A program made the translations under genes and the position numbers. From contig CM068323.1 in assembly GCA_034766995.1 (NCBI GenBank), positions 17,772,016 through 17,836,015 on the forward strand: 64,000 bases of DNA. The letters run 5' to 3'. Position 1 is the first letter of the stretch. Each line of letters opens with the position of its first letter. This DNA comes from Acanthacorydalis orientalis (Eukaryota; Arthropoda; Insecta; Megaloptera; Corydalidae). Shown here in pieces: positions 50,946-64,000 of the stretch. Under the pieces are notes generated by a model. It ran no database searches. It was not told where the DNA came from and saw nothing but the letters and a program-made list of their open reading frames with translations.

Positions 50946-52696
50946 ACTCTCTTCTCACCGTTTATACATGCTGTCCAGTAACTTGGCTGCGAAAGGGAAC
51001 GAGTGACGAAAGGGAATTGACTGGATAGAGGAGACTGGAGCTTTGTGGTTTTTTTAATGGGAATTTTAATCGAAATTTCAAATTTATAATCGATAAGTGG
51101 ATGATTTGTAGAGTTTGCTAAAAATAAACCCTAAAGTACTTCTACGAAAGCAATCTTTAAAAAGTATACCCATTTTTTTAATTTTGGACTTATATTCAGT
51201 TTCTAAATAACAATTTTTAGTAAGATGTTCTTAGATATTCAACAATTTGTAGAGTAAAATAAATTAAAAGTGAATGAAGAAGTGTTATATACGTTTTATA
51301 GTAACAATGAGAATTTTGTTCACCTTTTTATATACTTTCGAGCATAAAGAATTAGAATCAGTAAATAAAGTGCTGTCAATAGATGTTAAAAAATTGAAAA
51401 ACAGAAAAGAAAGAAAAAATATACAATATACAATCGTTTACATCCAAATCGTAAAAAGGAATAATTTAAATCTCTTAAATCTCAAAACACATAACCAACA
51501 TATATATAATATATACAGACAGATCATTAAATAAATATTTTACAGCGTTTTGAAATTCCTTTTCAATATTCTTGTTTACTACTTGTATATTTCTAAATTT
51601 ATGTCATTTTCAGGTAGATTTTGATAAGTATAATTTCATGAATGAAATTGAATTGAAATTAGATTTCGTTCAAAAAACTATGTACATTAAAATATAATTT
51701 AAGATGATGGAAACTTCGAAATTGGTTTTAATAAAAGGTAAACAAAAACAGTAATTCATAGAAACAAAAAAATATGATGAAATAATTAATATCTGAAATA
51801 TGAAGTACTATCTTTTTTAAATATGTATAAAATAAAATAATCAATAACTAATTAAATATTTATAAATAATTTAAAATTGGATAAGAGTCGATTATAAAAA
51901 AAGAACAACAAAGTTAGAGGAAGACTGAAGAAAAAATAGCCAGTGCAAAATATTTCAGAATAGATCTTAAAAATGAATGAAAGAATTCTTTAAAAAAATA
52001 TTATATGATAAATTCAAAGCTTTGAATATTAATTTCTATTCATTTCAGAAGAACACTGAATCTACATACTAGATATTTGTTCAATGATGTAACAGTTTCA
52101 TTCACAAAGATTAAGTATGGTTATTTTCACCAAAGAACATTTCTATTCTATTTACATACATAAAAGAGATCGTAAATATAGAATTTAATCGAGAATTATG
52201 TGAAGCACACTGAATACTTTTTTATTTTTAATAGAACTGTACGATTTTCAATGACTTATAACCTTACACAGTGAAATATTTTCTTTTTTGATATTCTGCT
52301 TTTATCAAAAGATTAAATCGTGAAATAGGTGACAAATGATACTGTAATTCAGAAAAGAACACCTGCTTTAATGTCTGATTTATAGTAAATAGATTATTGT
52401 TTCAGAGAATCTGACAAGTGTTGAAATAATTACAGAAATATTATACTGTATTTTTTAAATGTACCATCGTTTCAAAACAGTTCTGACAATGTAGCTAAAT
52501 TTATTCATGAAAATAATTATTTTTTTAGTTTATATAATTGAAACTAATTTAACCAAGTAGAGTAATTATAAAGCAACGACTTTATTAAATATGGTTTTTG
52601 TTCAATATTATTTAAATTAATAAAACTTTTTAATATAATTAAAAACTTTTAAAAGAGGTAAGGGCTTCAAAACTATTTAAACTTAGAAAATATATG

Positions 52697-52698
<2 letters not shown>

Positions 52699-52763
<65 letters not shown>
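52699..52763. repeat. (TA)n then (TG)n tract
   Basis: About 42 bp of TA joined to 22 bp of TG. Confidence 0.95.
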
Positions 52764-53099
52764 ATATGTGAATTTGTTTGTGTATAATTCTTCGAATTCA
52801 ATTTGAAAATGTGCGTGATTGGATACATTTCGTTCATACTGGATTTATATTGAAATACCTATAAATAATCTAAATTTAACTGTTTTATATTTTTTAAATA
52901 AAAATGTTTTCTGTTATTCAATGTCTTACAATATTTTTTTCGCAGTATGTTTAGTTTTCAGACACATATTTTATTTTTATGATTATTTTTTATACAAATT
53001 CCATATTTATTTTCTGGTGTTTTTCGAACAATATTTTTCAGTAAAATGTCATTTTCTAACTTTTCTTCTCCCTTTCTATGTTTATATATATATACATAT

Positions 53100-53103
<4 letters not shown>

Positions 53104-53149
<46 letters not shown>
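53104..53149. repeat. (AT)n tract, 46 bp
   Basis: Creates long false Tyr/Ile frames on both strands. Confidence 0.95.
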
Positions 53150-53153
<4 letters not shown>

Positions 53154-53389
53154 ATTTAAAAACATTTTTTTCACTTTTTGCAGTATAGTATGTATTTCTA
53201 TGACCTTTAAATATAAAAATGATTCTGTATGATTTTCTGTATTTTGTAAGTGATTTCAAAATATAAATCATTAAAAATGTAATAAACTTGCTAATAAACA
53301 ACTGATATTTTATGCATTCATTATTTTTATATAATAATAAATTATCAAAAACTCGTTTAATATTGAATCGATTTTTAAATAGAAACATT

Positions 53390-53910
53390 CTACGTCTGAT
53401 ATTTGCATCTGTTACAACGAGCCCATCCACCGCCCTTATCAGAATAACGTGTCGAGTATAAGAGACGTGCACATACAGAAAAAAAAACTAATATCTGACA
53501 TCATAACTCTATTTTTGTCTTTTCATTGAACCAATTTCAACTGTAATAATAAATCAAACCAATGGCCATTATAGACATTATATCAACAGAAGTGCAATAA
53601 CGAATGTCACAACTAACCCCGTTCTACCCTACGCGAGTTATAACCAAGCCGAATGTTGGTATTTCAAAATGATAAAATGCTTCGATTATATTTTACAGGA
53701 AGCAACGAACATAACACTCATTTACGAAAAAGATTGTGAAACTGTGTTCAGTTAATACAGGAAAATTGAGTGCGTTTTTCGCACACCACACGTGAACATT
53801 TTCATTATTTTTATTTGAAATTATTTTTGAATGCATACCATTTACTACGAGATGAGTTTTCGTATTGTTTTGTTTATAATATACCATGAATATATTTATG
53901 GGTCATTTCA
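53390..53910. other. moderately GC-raised island
   Basis: It contains CATCCACCGCCCTTATCAGA, CCCCGTTCTACCCTACGCG and CACACCACACGTGAACA. No coding pattern is supported. Confidence 0.2.
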
Positions 53911-55039
53911 AAACTCAATATATATATGAATACGACAGAAAATATAAAAAAAATATTTAATATAATATTATTGTAATTGTTTCTTATTTAATCAAAGATT
54001 TCTATCTTAAAAATCTGCATTTTTTCAGAATCAAAATATTATAAATATTTTTCTAATAATACGAAAATTGAAATATGAATATATTAGCGAATTCCCACTA
54101 AAATTACTCTCTCGATTCATTTATTCATGTTTTAAAGAAATGCAGAGAAAAACGTTCTTAAACGTTGTTATGAAAACCTCGAAATGTCGGGAAAATGGAC
54201 AGAACTGAGAATACTGAAAATAATAAACGAAAAATTCTCGACACATTTCAAGATAAAAGTACTTGGAAAAAGAACGAAACTTTCCACATATTTTTAAGAT
54301 AAAATTAACAAACAAATACAAATAAAATAAAACTGACGCCAGGGAATATCTGATTCAAGTCATTTTATTTTACTGCCAAGATTCATTTATAATGTTACAT
54401 TGAGTTGTAGCGCTTGAATAAATAATAAATCACTTCTAAAAAGGTGTAATGGACGCCACTACCGAAAAAATCATACACAAGAAATTTCTATTCTTTCGAA
54501 AATATTTTCAATTCTGTTCTCGAGTTTTTCAATCATAAAATGAGTTTTATTTTAGTTTTGCATAATTTATTAAAAGTTATATTAGTATTAAATGTTACAT
54601 TATTAAATTAACTGTCATTTTTTCCTTTCAATTAAATATAAAAATTTTTTATTTACTTTGAAATATTATATTAAAATTTTATAATTTTTAACTGTACACA
54701 GATTTAAATCTGGAATAAATTATATTCAAGCTTTATGCAATTTGTTCAAAAATATACAAATATTTAAATACTAAATTAATTTGTAGAACTTTTTTCAATC
54801 AAATTTGAAAAATATTTCTAACTTTAAAATCATGATACTAATATATAAATATGTTTTCAGATAGATTAAAATTTGTAACTTTATAAAAAAGTGATATTAA
54901 TCAAAATATATGATTATTATCATATGATAATATTTCATAAAATTCAGTAAAATATTTCTTATATTCAAATTGAATAAAAACTTCCGATGAACTTATCTCT
55001 TCGTTAAATCAACTTAGAAAATAAAATAAATTTAATTTG

Positions 55040-55049
<10 letters not shown>

Positions 55050-55081
<32 letters not shown>
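55050..55081. repeat. (TA)n tract, 32 bp
   Basis: Preceded by TTTATTTATTTA. Confidence 0.9.
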
Positions 55082-55087
<6 letters not shown>

Positions 55088-57289
55088 AAGTACTACAATT
55101 CTTTGATTATTAATTTATTTGTGTCCTAAAACAATAAGAATCAAATATCAAAACGACATTTAATTAATATTAACTTGACAAATATTGAAATTATTTGGTT
55201 ATAGATTTCAGAATAACATTTATTTAATTTAAATTAATCAATAAACGCAACCAGTGATTACAACTGTCTTCAAAATAAAAAAGTAGTTTTGATTTTCTCA
55301 TTTAAATAATACCTAAATTATCTTAAACCTTGTGTTAAAAATATGTTTGTATTAGAAAATAATTAAAAAGTCATATTTAAGAAAACATCTTATTACAGTG
55401 ATTCAAAAAAATTTAAATGATTATATATTATACCATAATTGAATTAACTGTATATTATTTCATTTCAAGTAAATATAAAATCTGAAATTCCTTTTTTGCG
55501 CTTGATATATACAAACATTTTTACATACATGTAGTTCAAAAAAATATCAAATGATTTCATTTCAAAGTAAACTGCCTGTCGATATCATTTAAATAATAGT
55601 CTCTCTATCAATAATAAAAATTGCAAAAATATCATTGAAAATACTTTCAAAGAACAAATATAAATGTGTGTAGTTCAATGGTTAACAGACTAACCGATGA
55701 CCAATATGTCAAGAGATCAAATCAACTTAATATATTTCATTTTTCCTCCATAAGAATAATTCGTTCGATTCACTGAAATTAGATTCGATATTTTTTCTAA
55801 AAAAGAGTTCATATATTCGTCAGGAACGAATTAACAAATCCAATGAATATCTGGTTATATTTTCGTTTATTATCAAATTTCATTAATAACTTAGAAAATA
55901 TATTTTAAAATTTATATAAATTTTATGCGTTTAAAATAGAAACAGGAAACTTTCGATTTAATGTATTGTTTAGAATTCGAATAACTATTTATTTTTGATT
56001 CAAATCTTTTTATTCTACCATTATTTTTATATTCGTATGTAATTCTTTTATAATTTTATAACTGAAGTATAAGTAATTCTTTGATTTATAAAAAAATATT
56101 TATTTATTAATATATATCTTTATATCATAATTCACAATTAATTCAAAATAATATTTATTTTTTAATGTTCGGTACATGATTTAGTTTTTATTTTGGATTC
56201 AATTCTTTGCAATTTTATAAAAAAATATCAAATTCTTGAAACGATATCACGTTATAACATTACAATATAACGCCTGTATACACAAATATTGTAATTTAAA
56301 TTAATTTTTTTACAACAGATCCTGTTAATGGAAAAGAGGATCGATATTTAAATATAATATATTAATAACATTTTATGAATACATCATTGACATTTAATGA
56401 ATATTTCAATTATTTAGATTTGATGTTTTAACGAAGACAATTATAAATTCACATGTATTTTTTGACAAACTTAAAAATATATTCTAAACAATGGTCGTAT
56501 GTAAATATAATATTAATGCTTAGTAAATTTCAAACACTTTTTTTAAGTGCGTACAAACCTCTAAAAAGTTTAAATAAAATACTTTTTTTGATTCTTTCAG
56601 ATTACTTTCCACGTAATCTAATATAGATTTGATATTACAAAAAACGCTGTTTGCCTTAGAGCCAAATGGAAAAACTTTTTATCTCGTAGGAGTAAAAAAC
56701 AGTGTAGATTCTGTTGTTGTTATAGCCAAAAATTTTTCAGATCTTTTATGAAAGCTGTATACGACACGATTCTATATTTTACATTTTTGATGTCTGTACA
56801 TCTCACGTTTTATTTCTGTCGGTACGAAGTTATCGTCTGTGTTGTACGAAATTATTAATTCACCTTTTATGACATAAACTACGTTCAAGTACTTTTCGAT
56901 TATTTTTTTTGTGGAGTGTTTACCGGTGTATTAAATTTTATTTGATTCGCGAATTGGAGTAGATTAAAATTTGTTTGGAATATTTATATACATTTAATAA
57001 TTCATATTTTTGTTTTTTCTTTTTATGTTTTTTTTTTATCGCTAAATTTACATTTAAGTGGTTGAATAATGCATTTATTTAAGTTCAAATAAAGAATAAT
57101 TCAAATCTAAACATTCTGTGGTAGTGTGTTTTTATTTTATAATCCTATCCGCGTGCTAATTATCAGTTGTAACTGCGAAAATAAACCCTAAATATCTATC
57201 TACAATATTTTTGTCTTCATTTTATTTTTAAGAGTAAATAGATTTTGAAATATTCTAATTGTGAATTTATTTCCTTTTGTCAGTAAATA

Positions 57290-57321
57290 TGTATATATAT
57301 ATATAGAGAGTGAGAGAGAGA
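57290..57321. repeat. (TA)n then (GA)n tract
   Basis: Short TA run joined to AGAGAGTGAGAGAGAG. Confidence 0.85.
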
Positions 57322-57427
57322 TTTTTTTGTTTAGATTTTCTATATACTATAAATTAAATTCTTTTAATAATTAATATATATTTTATAATAAAATTTAAGT
57401 ATGTTTACGCAAGTGATTTTACTCATC

Positions 57428-57431
<4 letters not shown>

Positions 57432-57463
<32 letters not shown>
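57432..57463. repeat. (TA)n tract, 32 bp
   Basis: Pure run about 110 bp after the TA/GA array. Confidence 0.9.
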
Positions 57464-57467
<4 letters not shown>

Positions 57468-58358
57468 GATTAAACTTTACATGAATCAAATTGAATACAT
57501 GTTTATAGCAATTTAGTTTTAACAATTCTGAAACATTTTGTAGGTCAAACTTTCCTACTTGCTGTATTAGTATTTAGTATACTTTTTTAATACTTGAGAA
57601 AATATGAGTTTATAGAAAGCCACTCTACTAAATAATTGAACGTTAAAATCAAGTAAAAAATATGACTTAATAAGATATTCAAACAAAAAAAGGTCTTATA
57701 TTGAAAATATAATTTTTATCGTAGTGAAGTTCGTTGTAAAGCAGACCTTTTACATCTTACACTGAATACAAGTTAAACATAAACATCAAAGTTCCCCTAA
57801 TATCTTTCTTTGGCAATATATCAAAGTTCACCCACACCCTGTTGTAATAGTACAACTTGGTATAATTTTAACTCTGTCCAATGAATGTTTCTTTCTCATT
57901 CGGTTACCCCTCCAACCAATTTTGGCACTGTTTATTCTCAACGAACTCTACAATATTTCCTGCAGTCAGATGATAAATTAAAACATTCCATTGAAGTTTC
58001 TTTTTTGAAATTATTTACCGCATATACATATATATTGATATTTTGGACAGGGAATGAGTTTTTGCATAGAACGGTTCTGTTTGTTACTTGTTCAATATCA
58101 GTGCTTTCTTATTTGATTAACTGTAACATGTTTATTTGGAATACATTATACACAATACTTAACTTTAAATTTCAGCATTTTTATCAGATTATCGATTCTA
58201 CATTTTATGTTTATTTTAATTCTGATAAATATTCCAGAATAAAATTTATTTACATAAAAAATTTACTTCCATTCACTATATAAAATTTATTTAATTTAAT
58301 TATTTTAAACTTTTCATATATAAAAACGTACATTAAGAGATTAATGTTTTCTGTATGT

Positions 58359-58361
<3 letters not shown>

Positions 58362-58411
<50 letters not shown>
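58362..58411. repeat. (TA)n tract, 50 bp
   Basis: Uninterrupted run in AT desert. Confidence 0.95.
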
Positions 58412-58415
<4 letters not shown>

Positions 58416-58730
58416 AACCATTTACAAAATTGAATCCAACACAACCAGTCATCTTGACAGGTTGTCTATATTTACTCTGTTCCTCTTGGCAATTTCCAAA
58501 TCGATTTCCAAAAACTCTTTGAGCATTATTTATCTCCTTATTCCCGTTTCGCTTATTTATTCCACCGGAAAATAAATGCATTAGTAAATAATAAATATTT
58601 TACTTCACCGAAAGTAGTACTGATATTTGTAGATCTTAAAGTGTGTTCGTTGTACAGTTGTCAAGATTAAAAAACTGTTTGTTTGTCTTTCTTTTTTCTC
58701 AAATAAAATTTGTTTTAAGATTCAAATTAC

Positions 58731-58757
58731 ATATATATATATATATATATATATATA
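58731..58757. repeat. (AT)n tract, 27 bp
   Basis: Pure run ending in ACACC. Confidence 0.9.
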
Positions 58758-59026
58758 CACCAGATATTTGTATAAATAAATAAATGGTCATAAAAATTTT
58801 ATCTTGGACAGGAATAAAACTTTTATTGACTGCGTTATATGTTCATTGATTTTAGCTTACGGCACCTTCGCCAGTAATAAATTCATTTAACTGTGTAATT
58901 CATGTGTTAAAAATACCAAGGTGGACACAATCAGTTTATAAATTTCACATTAGAATGATTGTAAATGAAAGCTTTTATAATTACTCTATATTAATATAGA
59001 ACTCAAATACATTCATACAGTATATG

Positions 59027-59067
<41 letters not shown>

Positions 59068-59078
59068 ATGTGTGTATG
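59027..59078. repeat. (TA)n then (TG)n tract
   Basis: Same TA-to-TG organisation as at 52.7 kb. Confidence 0.9.
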
Positions 59079-59983
59079 CATGAAATATCTGTAAAAGTAA
59101 TTTTCAAAATCAATTAAATATTTATTAAATAGCTTAGAGCATATTACAGAAATAGATTTCAAGATTCACTTCAAATATTCATCAACTTATTTTATTTTTT
59201 AAAATTTCATAATAGAATCTAAAAGAAAGTTTGAATATATGTTTTATTTCTTTATTTTATCTTTTTTTAAGAAAGCAAATATGTCTTTAAAATAAAAACG
59301 ACCGTACTTTTAATAAGTGTTATTTAATACTCTTAGAAAAATATGACTATTTATGTAACAACAAATATTTATAATTACTTATTTTCAATGCAAATTATAA
59401 ATCAATTTGTACAAAAATTGATTTCCTTAATGACTTCAGTTTGATAAAAAAATATAATTGTGTTAAAATTGCACTTAAAATTAATATTTTTAATAGAATT
59501 GTGAATAGATCTGCGACGGAATTAATTTATATTCTACAAAATATTACCCTATATACACATTAAGTTTTTAATCGTTTTAAGAATTTGAAAGTTTCTTTTC
59601 TAAAAAAATAGGCTTTTATTTATGTGATTAAAACAAAATTTACTTTTAATTAAATAATAATTTCATTTTTTTTACTACACTAAATTGTTTTAATATCACT
59701 TATTGATATACTGTTTAATTTTTAAATATACATTTTAATTTGAAAAAGTTCATAACCTATTTTTAATATATTTATTCTATATGTAATTGCTTTTAATGAT
59801 ATAAGTAAAAAATAAATTTATTAATAAATAAATTGTTATTTTATTCAGATATGTTGATTATTTTTAAAATATATTATTATTATAACCTATTTCTTTCAAG
59901 CTGGTAATAAATATTTATATTGGCCATTTCCCTAATAACCATGAAGTTTATTTGAAAAAAAACATTTTTAGTAATCTGTTCCA

Positions 59984-59987
<4 letters not shown>

Positions 59988-60027
<40 letters not shown>
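59988..60027. repeat. (TA)n tract, 40 bp
   Basis: Pure run before the 60.15 kb island. Confidence 0.95.
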
Positions 60028-60030
<3 letters not shown>

Positions 60031-60149
60031 GTGTGCAAATTTACTGAAACGGGATTAATACTATAATAATATTCACAACTCCAGTAAAATGTATCACTAT
60101 ATCGTCTAATATGAACCGTATTACGAATCATTGCAAACTTTATAATCAT

Positions 60150-60680
60150 AAAGCAATAATGTAGATCATACCGTGTGTATTTGTACTACAATAGTATCTG
60201 TTTTAGTCGGATGCCATAAGAGCGATTAAAATTTTCCACCGTGTGGATTCCACGATCATGTATAATTTATTTTATAATCGGATTTGTGAAACAGCTCGAA
60301 ACCGACGAGATTAAACGTTCAGAAATATTTATTCGGCGCGTATTTTTGTCAAACCTTACGTTTCGAACGTGAGAACGTGTTCTGTGTCGAATGGATACCT
60401 GCAGTGACATCGTACGAGCAGTGTTCTTGTTCGACGTCGGAAGATGCAGTGCGCTTCCGCAAACGAACACACGCCAAGCGGATGGTTGCGAAACTATTGT
60501 GTTTCAGTTTCCGTTTCTCACAATAGAGGGATACGATTTTATGTGAAGCTTTCACAGAGAGCTTTTAGATTTTTTATTTTTATAAAAGCTTACTCGTGCA
60601 GATGGCAGCAATGTACATTTAATTTTTTTTAATGTGTACAATCGGAAACACGTATAGGTTTTTCATTTCGGAAAAGCTTT
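60150..60680. other. GC-raised island open in all minus frames
   Basis: All three minus-strand frames are open across about 100 bp before a donor CAG/GTATCC (60401-60396). One reads SQPSAWRVFVCGSALHLP and ends MSLQ in phase 0. Because all frames are open, coding cannot be inferred from openness. Homeodomain-type cores (TTTATTTTATAATCG) lie at 60267-60281. Confidence 0.25.
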
Positions 60681-62205
60681 CGAGTAAATTAATTGAAAAC
60701 ACTTTTGTAATTAATAGAGTATAAATGATTAATACAATGTCATATATTTCCATTTATACCAGAATACTATCTCTTATAAACATATATTTATTTATAGCCC
60801 AAACTAAATAGTAATTTTATTAAAATTTATATAAAATCAATGTTTAATTTTAATATTCGATATTGCAATCAATTTATAATACAATTTTCAAATATAATTC
60901 CAAGATTGATAATAAGATAACACTTGAAAAGAGAATGACAAACAATTCAAACGAAAAAGATTACAAAAAGAGTCACTTGTAATTTTTATAACAATAAAAC
61001 CATTAGTTAAAAATAAATTCATACAAATACAAAAATTGTAAATGGAAATATATTTTACTTTTATAAAAAGTATGTCTCGATAAAATAAACTCTTTTTTGA
61101 AACATTGACGACTCTAACAATATTAATATACTTTATCTAAACAATAAACCATAAATTCAATCTAATTTCATTATAATTTCTAGCTAATTTTTTTAATAAA
61201 GAAAAAATTCCTTAAGTATAAAATATAAATAAACAATTATTTTTTAAAAAAAACTTTCTTGAAATGTTTCTTTGATTTAAAAGAGCTTCAGTAATCTATT
61301 TGAAGTTTTGTTTTGATACTACAATGATTTTTGTTCAATCCCCCACCTCCACCATATTTCTATCTTAATAAACAACTTCTGTCTGAAACTACCATTTGCT
61401 AAATACATAATTTCGTTGTTAGGGAATTATATATTTAAATATTTCTCTTTATATAATATTTAATTTATATTCATCATTAAAATCGAATAATAAATTTAAT
61501 TTAAATTAAATCATAGCTACTTGTTTTATTTAAATTAATAATTTGATAAGATATTAAATTATTATTCATAAATTTAAATATAATTATATAAATGTAATGT
61601 ATTTCATAAAATAATTTAATGATAGATGGAAATTCATTTACTTGGCAGACGTATAATTAAATTTAAAATAATGTCTCAACTTTAAAGTAAACAGAACTTT
61701 CCAAATATGACATTTAATTAAATAAGCTTAATATCTTATAAGAGAAACAATATCGAACAGTTATATTTTTTTATACAAAAACATATTTGTATAAAATAAT
61801 CAAACAGTAAAAATAAACATTTGAAAATATCACTTGTCAATTTATAAATTATTTTAAATAGTAAATCAGATATAATTAAAAGGCTAAATTTATTTATCTC
61901 TATGGAAAATATAAAAAAAAATTTAAGAAGATATTTAAAACTGATAAAATGTTACGATATTATATTTTTTATTTATTTGAATAATATTAACGGTATTTTA
62001 TTTTTTATAATAATTAATATTTGCAATAATTGAAGAAGTCAGATTAAATATGTATACAAAATGTCATTACTCGATAAAAAATCGAAATTAAGAGTAATCA
62101 TAAAGGGTACTTCTTTCCAATTAATGACTGAATTGATAATATGTTTCGAGTGTAATTAAAAAAAAACTGTAAATTAATTCCATTTGAAATTCTGAATAAA
62201 GTTAT
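60681..62205. other. AT desert
   Basis: Very AT-rich, without even a long TA tract. A pyrimidine run CCCCCACCTCCACC lies at 61340-61353. No gene was seen. Confidence 0.5.
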
Positions 62206-62209
62206 TTAC

Positions 62210-62480
62210 GGATTGGAAAAAAATGACGCGGCTTGCTTTGAATTCGCATTCTTAGAATACTGAGCCAACTTCCGAACGCAAATTAACCAAGATGTTATCG
62301 TCGTTTTTCAGACGATCGTAATAAACTTCCCTTATTTAAGTCCCTAATGACCTGCTACAACTCTCCCTTTTCCTCTACGACCAATCAGTTTCAATGAAAA
62401 AGTATGAGCTGAATATAAATGAAGTCAAACAATTTGCTACCCGTATTTAAATTGTGCACTCTTCAGATGTGAAATAAGCA
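62210..62480. other. moderately GC-raised island
   Basis: Motifs include GACGCGGCTTGC, TCGTCGTTTTTCAGACGATCG (ACGATCG near-palindrome) and CGACCAATCAG with an NF-Y-type CCAAT core (62381-62386). An acceptor-like TTTTTCAG ends at 62312, but no frame with a donor follows. Confidence 0.2.
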
Positions 62481-62541
62481 AACACAATTTCTATATTCTC
62501 TAATGAATATCATTTAAAATTTGTGAAACGTGAAGCATACG

Positions 62542-62543
<2 letters not shown>

Positions 62544-62586
<43 letters not shown>
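62544..62586. repeat. (TA)n tract, 43 bp
   Basis: Pure run about 60 bp after the 62.2-62.5 kb island. Confidence 0.95.
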
Positions 62587-62588
<2 letters not shown>

Positions 62589-63118
62589 GTTATTTATAAC
62601 TTACTATTCCTTCTTTATAAACTTTTTTACATGAAAGAAGGAACTATTTCATTTAAAGATATTTGAAAATGTCCAACAAGTATTTTAAATATCTTCATTT
62701 ACTGAACAAATATTTCTGTTAACATAATATAATTTACTTTTGTATTTAATTTAGATATTATTTAAATCAAGGTATAATTAATATTTTAAATATTGATATT
62801 TAATATTATTCTGAACATGTCTTAGTAATTTTTCATCCGTTCAGCAATTTTATTCAAAACAAATATTTCCAGTGACAATTTCATTTTGAATTTAAGTTAT
62901 TATTTAAATAAAACTGATATTTATTATTAAAATATATCATAATATTACTGATTACAGTAGAATATCAATAATTTGAAGTATACAGTAATTTGGCATGGCT
63001 TTAATTTGATTTTTCCCTCTGTCATTTGAATTCTATGTCAGTAGTTTTGCTGGACGTTAATAATTTATTTTAATTATCAGACTAAATCACAATCATTACA
63101 AAAATGTGTAGTGTACTA

Positions 63119-63123
<5 letters not shown>

Positions 63124-63162
<39 letters not shown>
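63124..63162. repeat. (AT)n tract, 39 bp
   Basis: Pure run followed by TTATTAATTAAAT. Confidence 0.95.
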
Positions 63163-63166
<4 letters not shown>

Positions 63167-63499
63167 TTAATTAAATAGGTTTTCCTTTGTCACAATTATT
63201 TCTTTTAAAATGCCTTTTTATAAAATATTAAAAAATATGTGCTATTATTAGAAATTAAGAAATATTCGTTCTGAAAAAATTAAATTGATTTATTTTATAA
63301 TATTTTTCCTATAAAATATTTAATATATTTTAAACTCTTTCAGTGGATATTGCAAAACTTAAAAAATCACTTGTATAAATTAAATTTTTTAGACCTATCC
63401 ACTGAAAGAAATTCGAATCGAAATCAATCGAATTTATTTATATAAAGTGAACAAGTTTAACATTTGAAAACCAGTAATCAATATATTTGATTATCGGTA

Positions 63500-63860
63500 A
63501 TGCACTCTACATTTAAATAAAAATAAAAAAGGTGTATCGGACCGTAATGAAAATACATAGTTTCAAAAACTGAACACAAATAAATAGTTCTGAACACAAA
63601 GTGATCAAAAAGATGAGCAATTGGATTTATCACAATCGACTTTCGGCCATATTTCAACCGTAATATAATTTGTCTGCGGAAACAACTTGAAAATTGTAAG
63701 AAAACAGAAGCTGTCTGCTAACTCGGAACAAATTCAATTTGAGTTGTTTTCTTTAGTTTGCGATATGTTTTACTTTCGCGTTATTGAGCTTATGTGTTCC
63801 GAATGAGAAGAAACATTTATCGTATTTACTCTGTTTAAAATGTTACATTTTTGTGTACTC
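63500..63860. other. weak GC-raised island
   Basis: It is less AT-rich than its surroundings (GATTATCGG, GTGTATCGGACCG, CGACTTTCGGCC, TGTCTGCTAACTCGG). No frame or splice pair is supported. Confidence 0.15.
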
Positions 63861-64000
63861 TAAATAACATTCCGAACAATCATTTATATTTATTCATAGA
63901 TGTTTGTAACGTTTTATTGATACAATTAATTTTTATAGATTTTTATTTTTTCTGTAACTAATTTATTTTAAAATAAGAAATAATTGTTTACATTAATTTT

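Larger units (their letters stand above)
53911..60149. other. longest island-free AT desert
   Basis: Over 6 kb without a clear GC-raised island, apart from faint patches at 56.6-56.9 and 57.8-58.0 kb. The latter carries a 132-codon chance-like frame. TA tracts are at 55.05, 57.29, 57.43, 58.36, 58.73, 59.03 and 59.99 kb. Confidence 0.45.

Noticed and set aside
52819..53472. Overlapping frames of about 137 codons on opposite strands
   Set aside because: Both are carried through by the (TA)n tract as Tyr/Ile repeats; there is no coding signal.
57885..58283. 132-codon frame free of TA repeats
   Set aside because: Phe/Ile/Tyr/Leu-rich, in AT desert after the first 90 bases, with no domain, splice logic or start support; a frame this long is expected occasionally in 64 kb.
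60267..60632. Overlapping frames on both strands in the 60 kb island
   Set aside because: All minus frames and one plus frame are open together, which reflects GC content rather than coding.

Overview
The window is 64 kb of very AT-rich animal DNA (by eye about three quarters A+T). No gene is obvious, there is no rRNA or tRNA, no recognisable transposase or reverse transcriptase reading frame, and no bacterial gene arrangement. About fifty (TA)n tracts of 20-95 bp are spread over the whole length, several compounded with (TG)n, (CA)n or (CT)n. Against this background stand roughly thirty short islands (150-800 bp) with clearly higher GC, CpG dinucleotides and dense transcription-factor-like motifs. 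Composition, the islands, and the short candidate introns (86 and 201 bp) suggest an AT-rich arthropod, perhaps an insect; that is an inference and I cannot name the species. The best overall reading is a gene-poor regulatory or intronic region with conserved-looking islands, some of which may be short exons.

Layout. From 0 to 10 kb: islands at 3.5-4.4, 7.9-8.2 and 8.9-9.3 kb. The first holds, on the minus strand, a phase-matched two-exon model for a roughly 60-residue single-pass membrane protein. From 10 to 26 kb: islands at 10.3, 12.5-12.9, 13.3, 16.9-17.2, 19.1-19.8 and 21.0-21.5 kb; an exon-like stretch at 12.78 kb with strong flanking splice signals; and a signal-peptide-like first exon on the minus strand at 25.3-25.4 kb. 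From 26 to 37 kb: a 68-nt hairpin at 26.8 kb, a dense island at 27.2-27.6 kb, a regulatory-looking cluster at 29.2 kb, a 78-bp tandem duplication at 30.8 kb, a long imperfect inverted repeat at 32.4-32.6 kb, the best plus-strand exon candidate at 33.07 kb, and the most GC-rich island at 36.0-36.4 kb. From 37 to 51 kb: islands at 39.6, 41.0-41.5, 43, 45.0-45.5, 49.1 and 50.3-51.0 kb. The 45.4 kb island contains a compact PBX/MEIS/E-box-like group. From 51 to 64 kb: mostly AT desert (53.9-60.1 kb is the longest stretch without an island), then islands at 60.2-60.6, 62.2-62.4 and 63.5-63.8 kb.

Whether the candidate exons belong to one gene, several genes, or none cannot be settled from sequence alone. 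In islands near 45% GC, open frames of 30-70 codons occur by chance on both strands, so all exon calls carry low to moderate confidence and rest on splice signals, phase agreement and residue pattern rather than on recognised homology.
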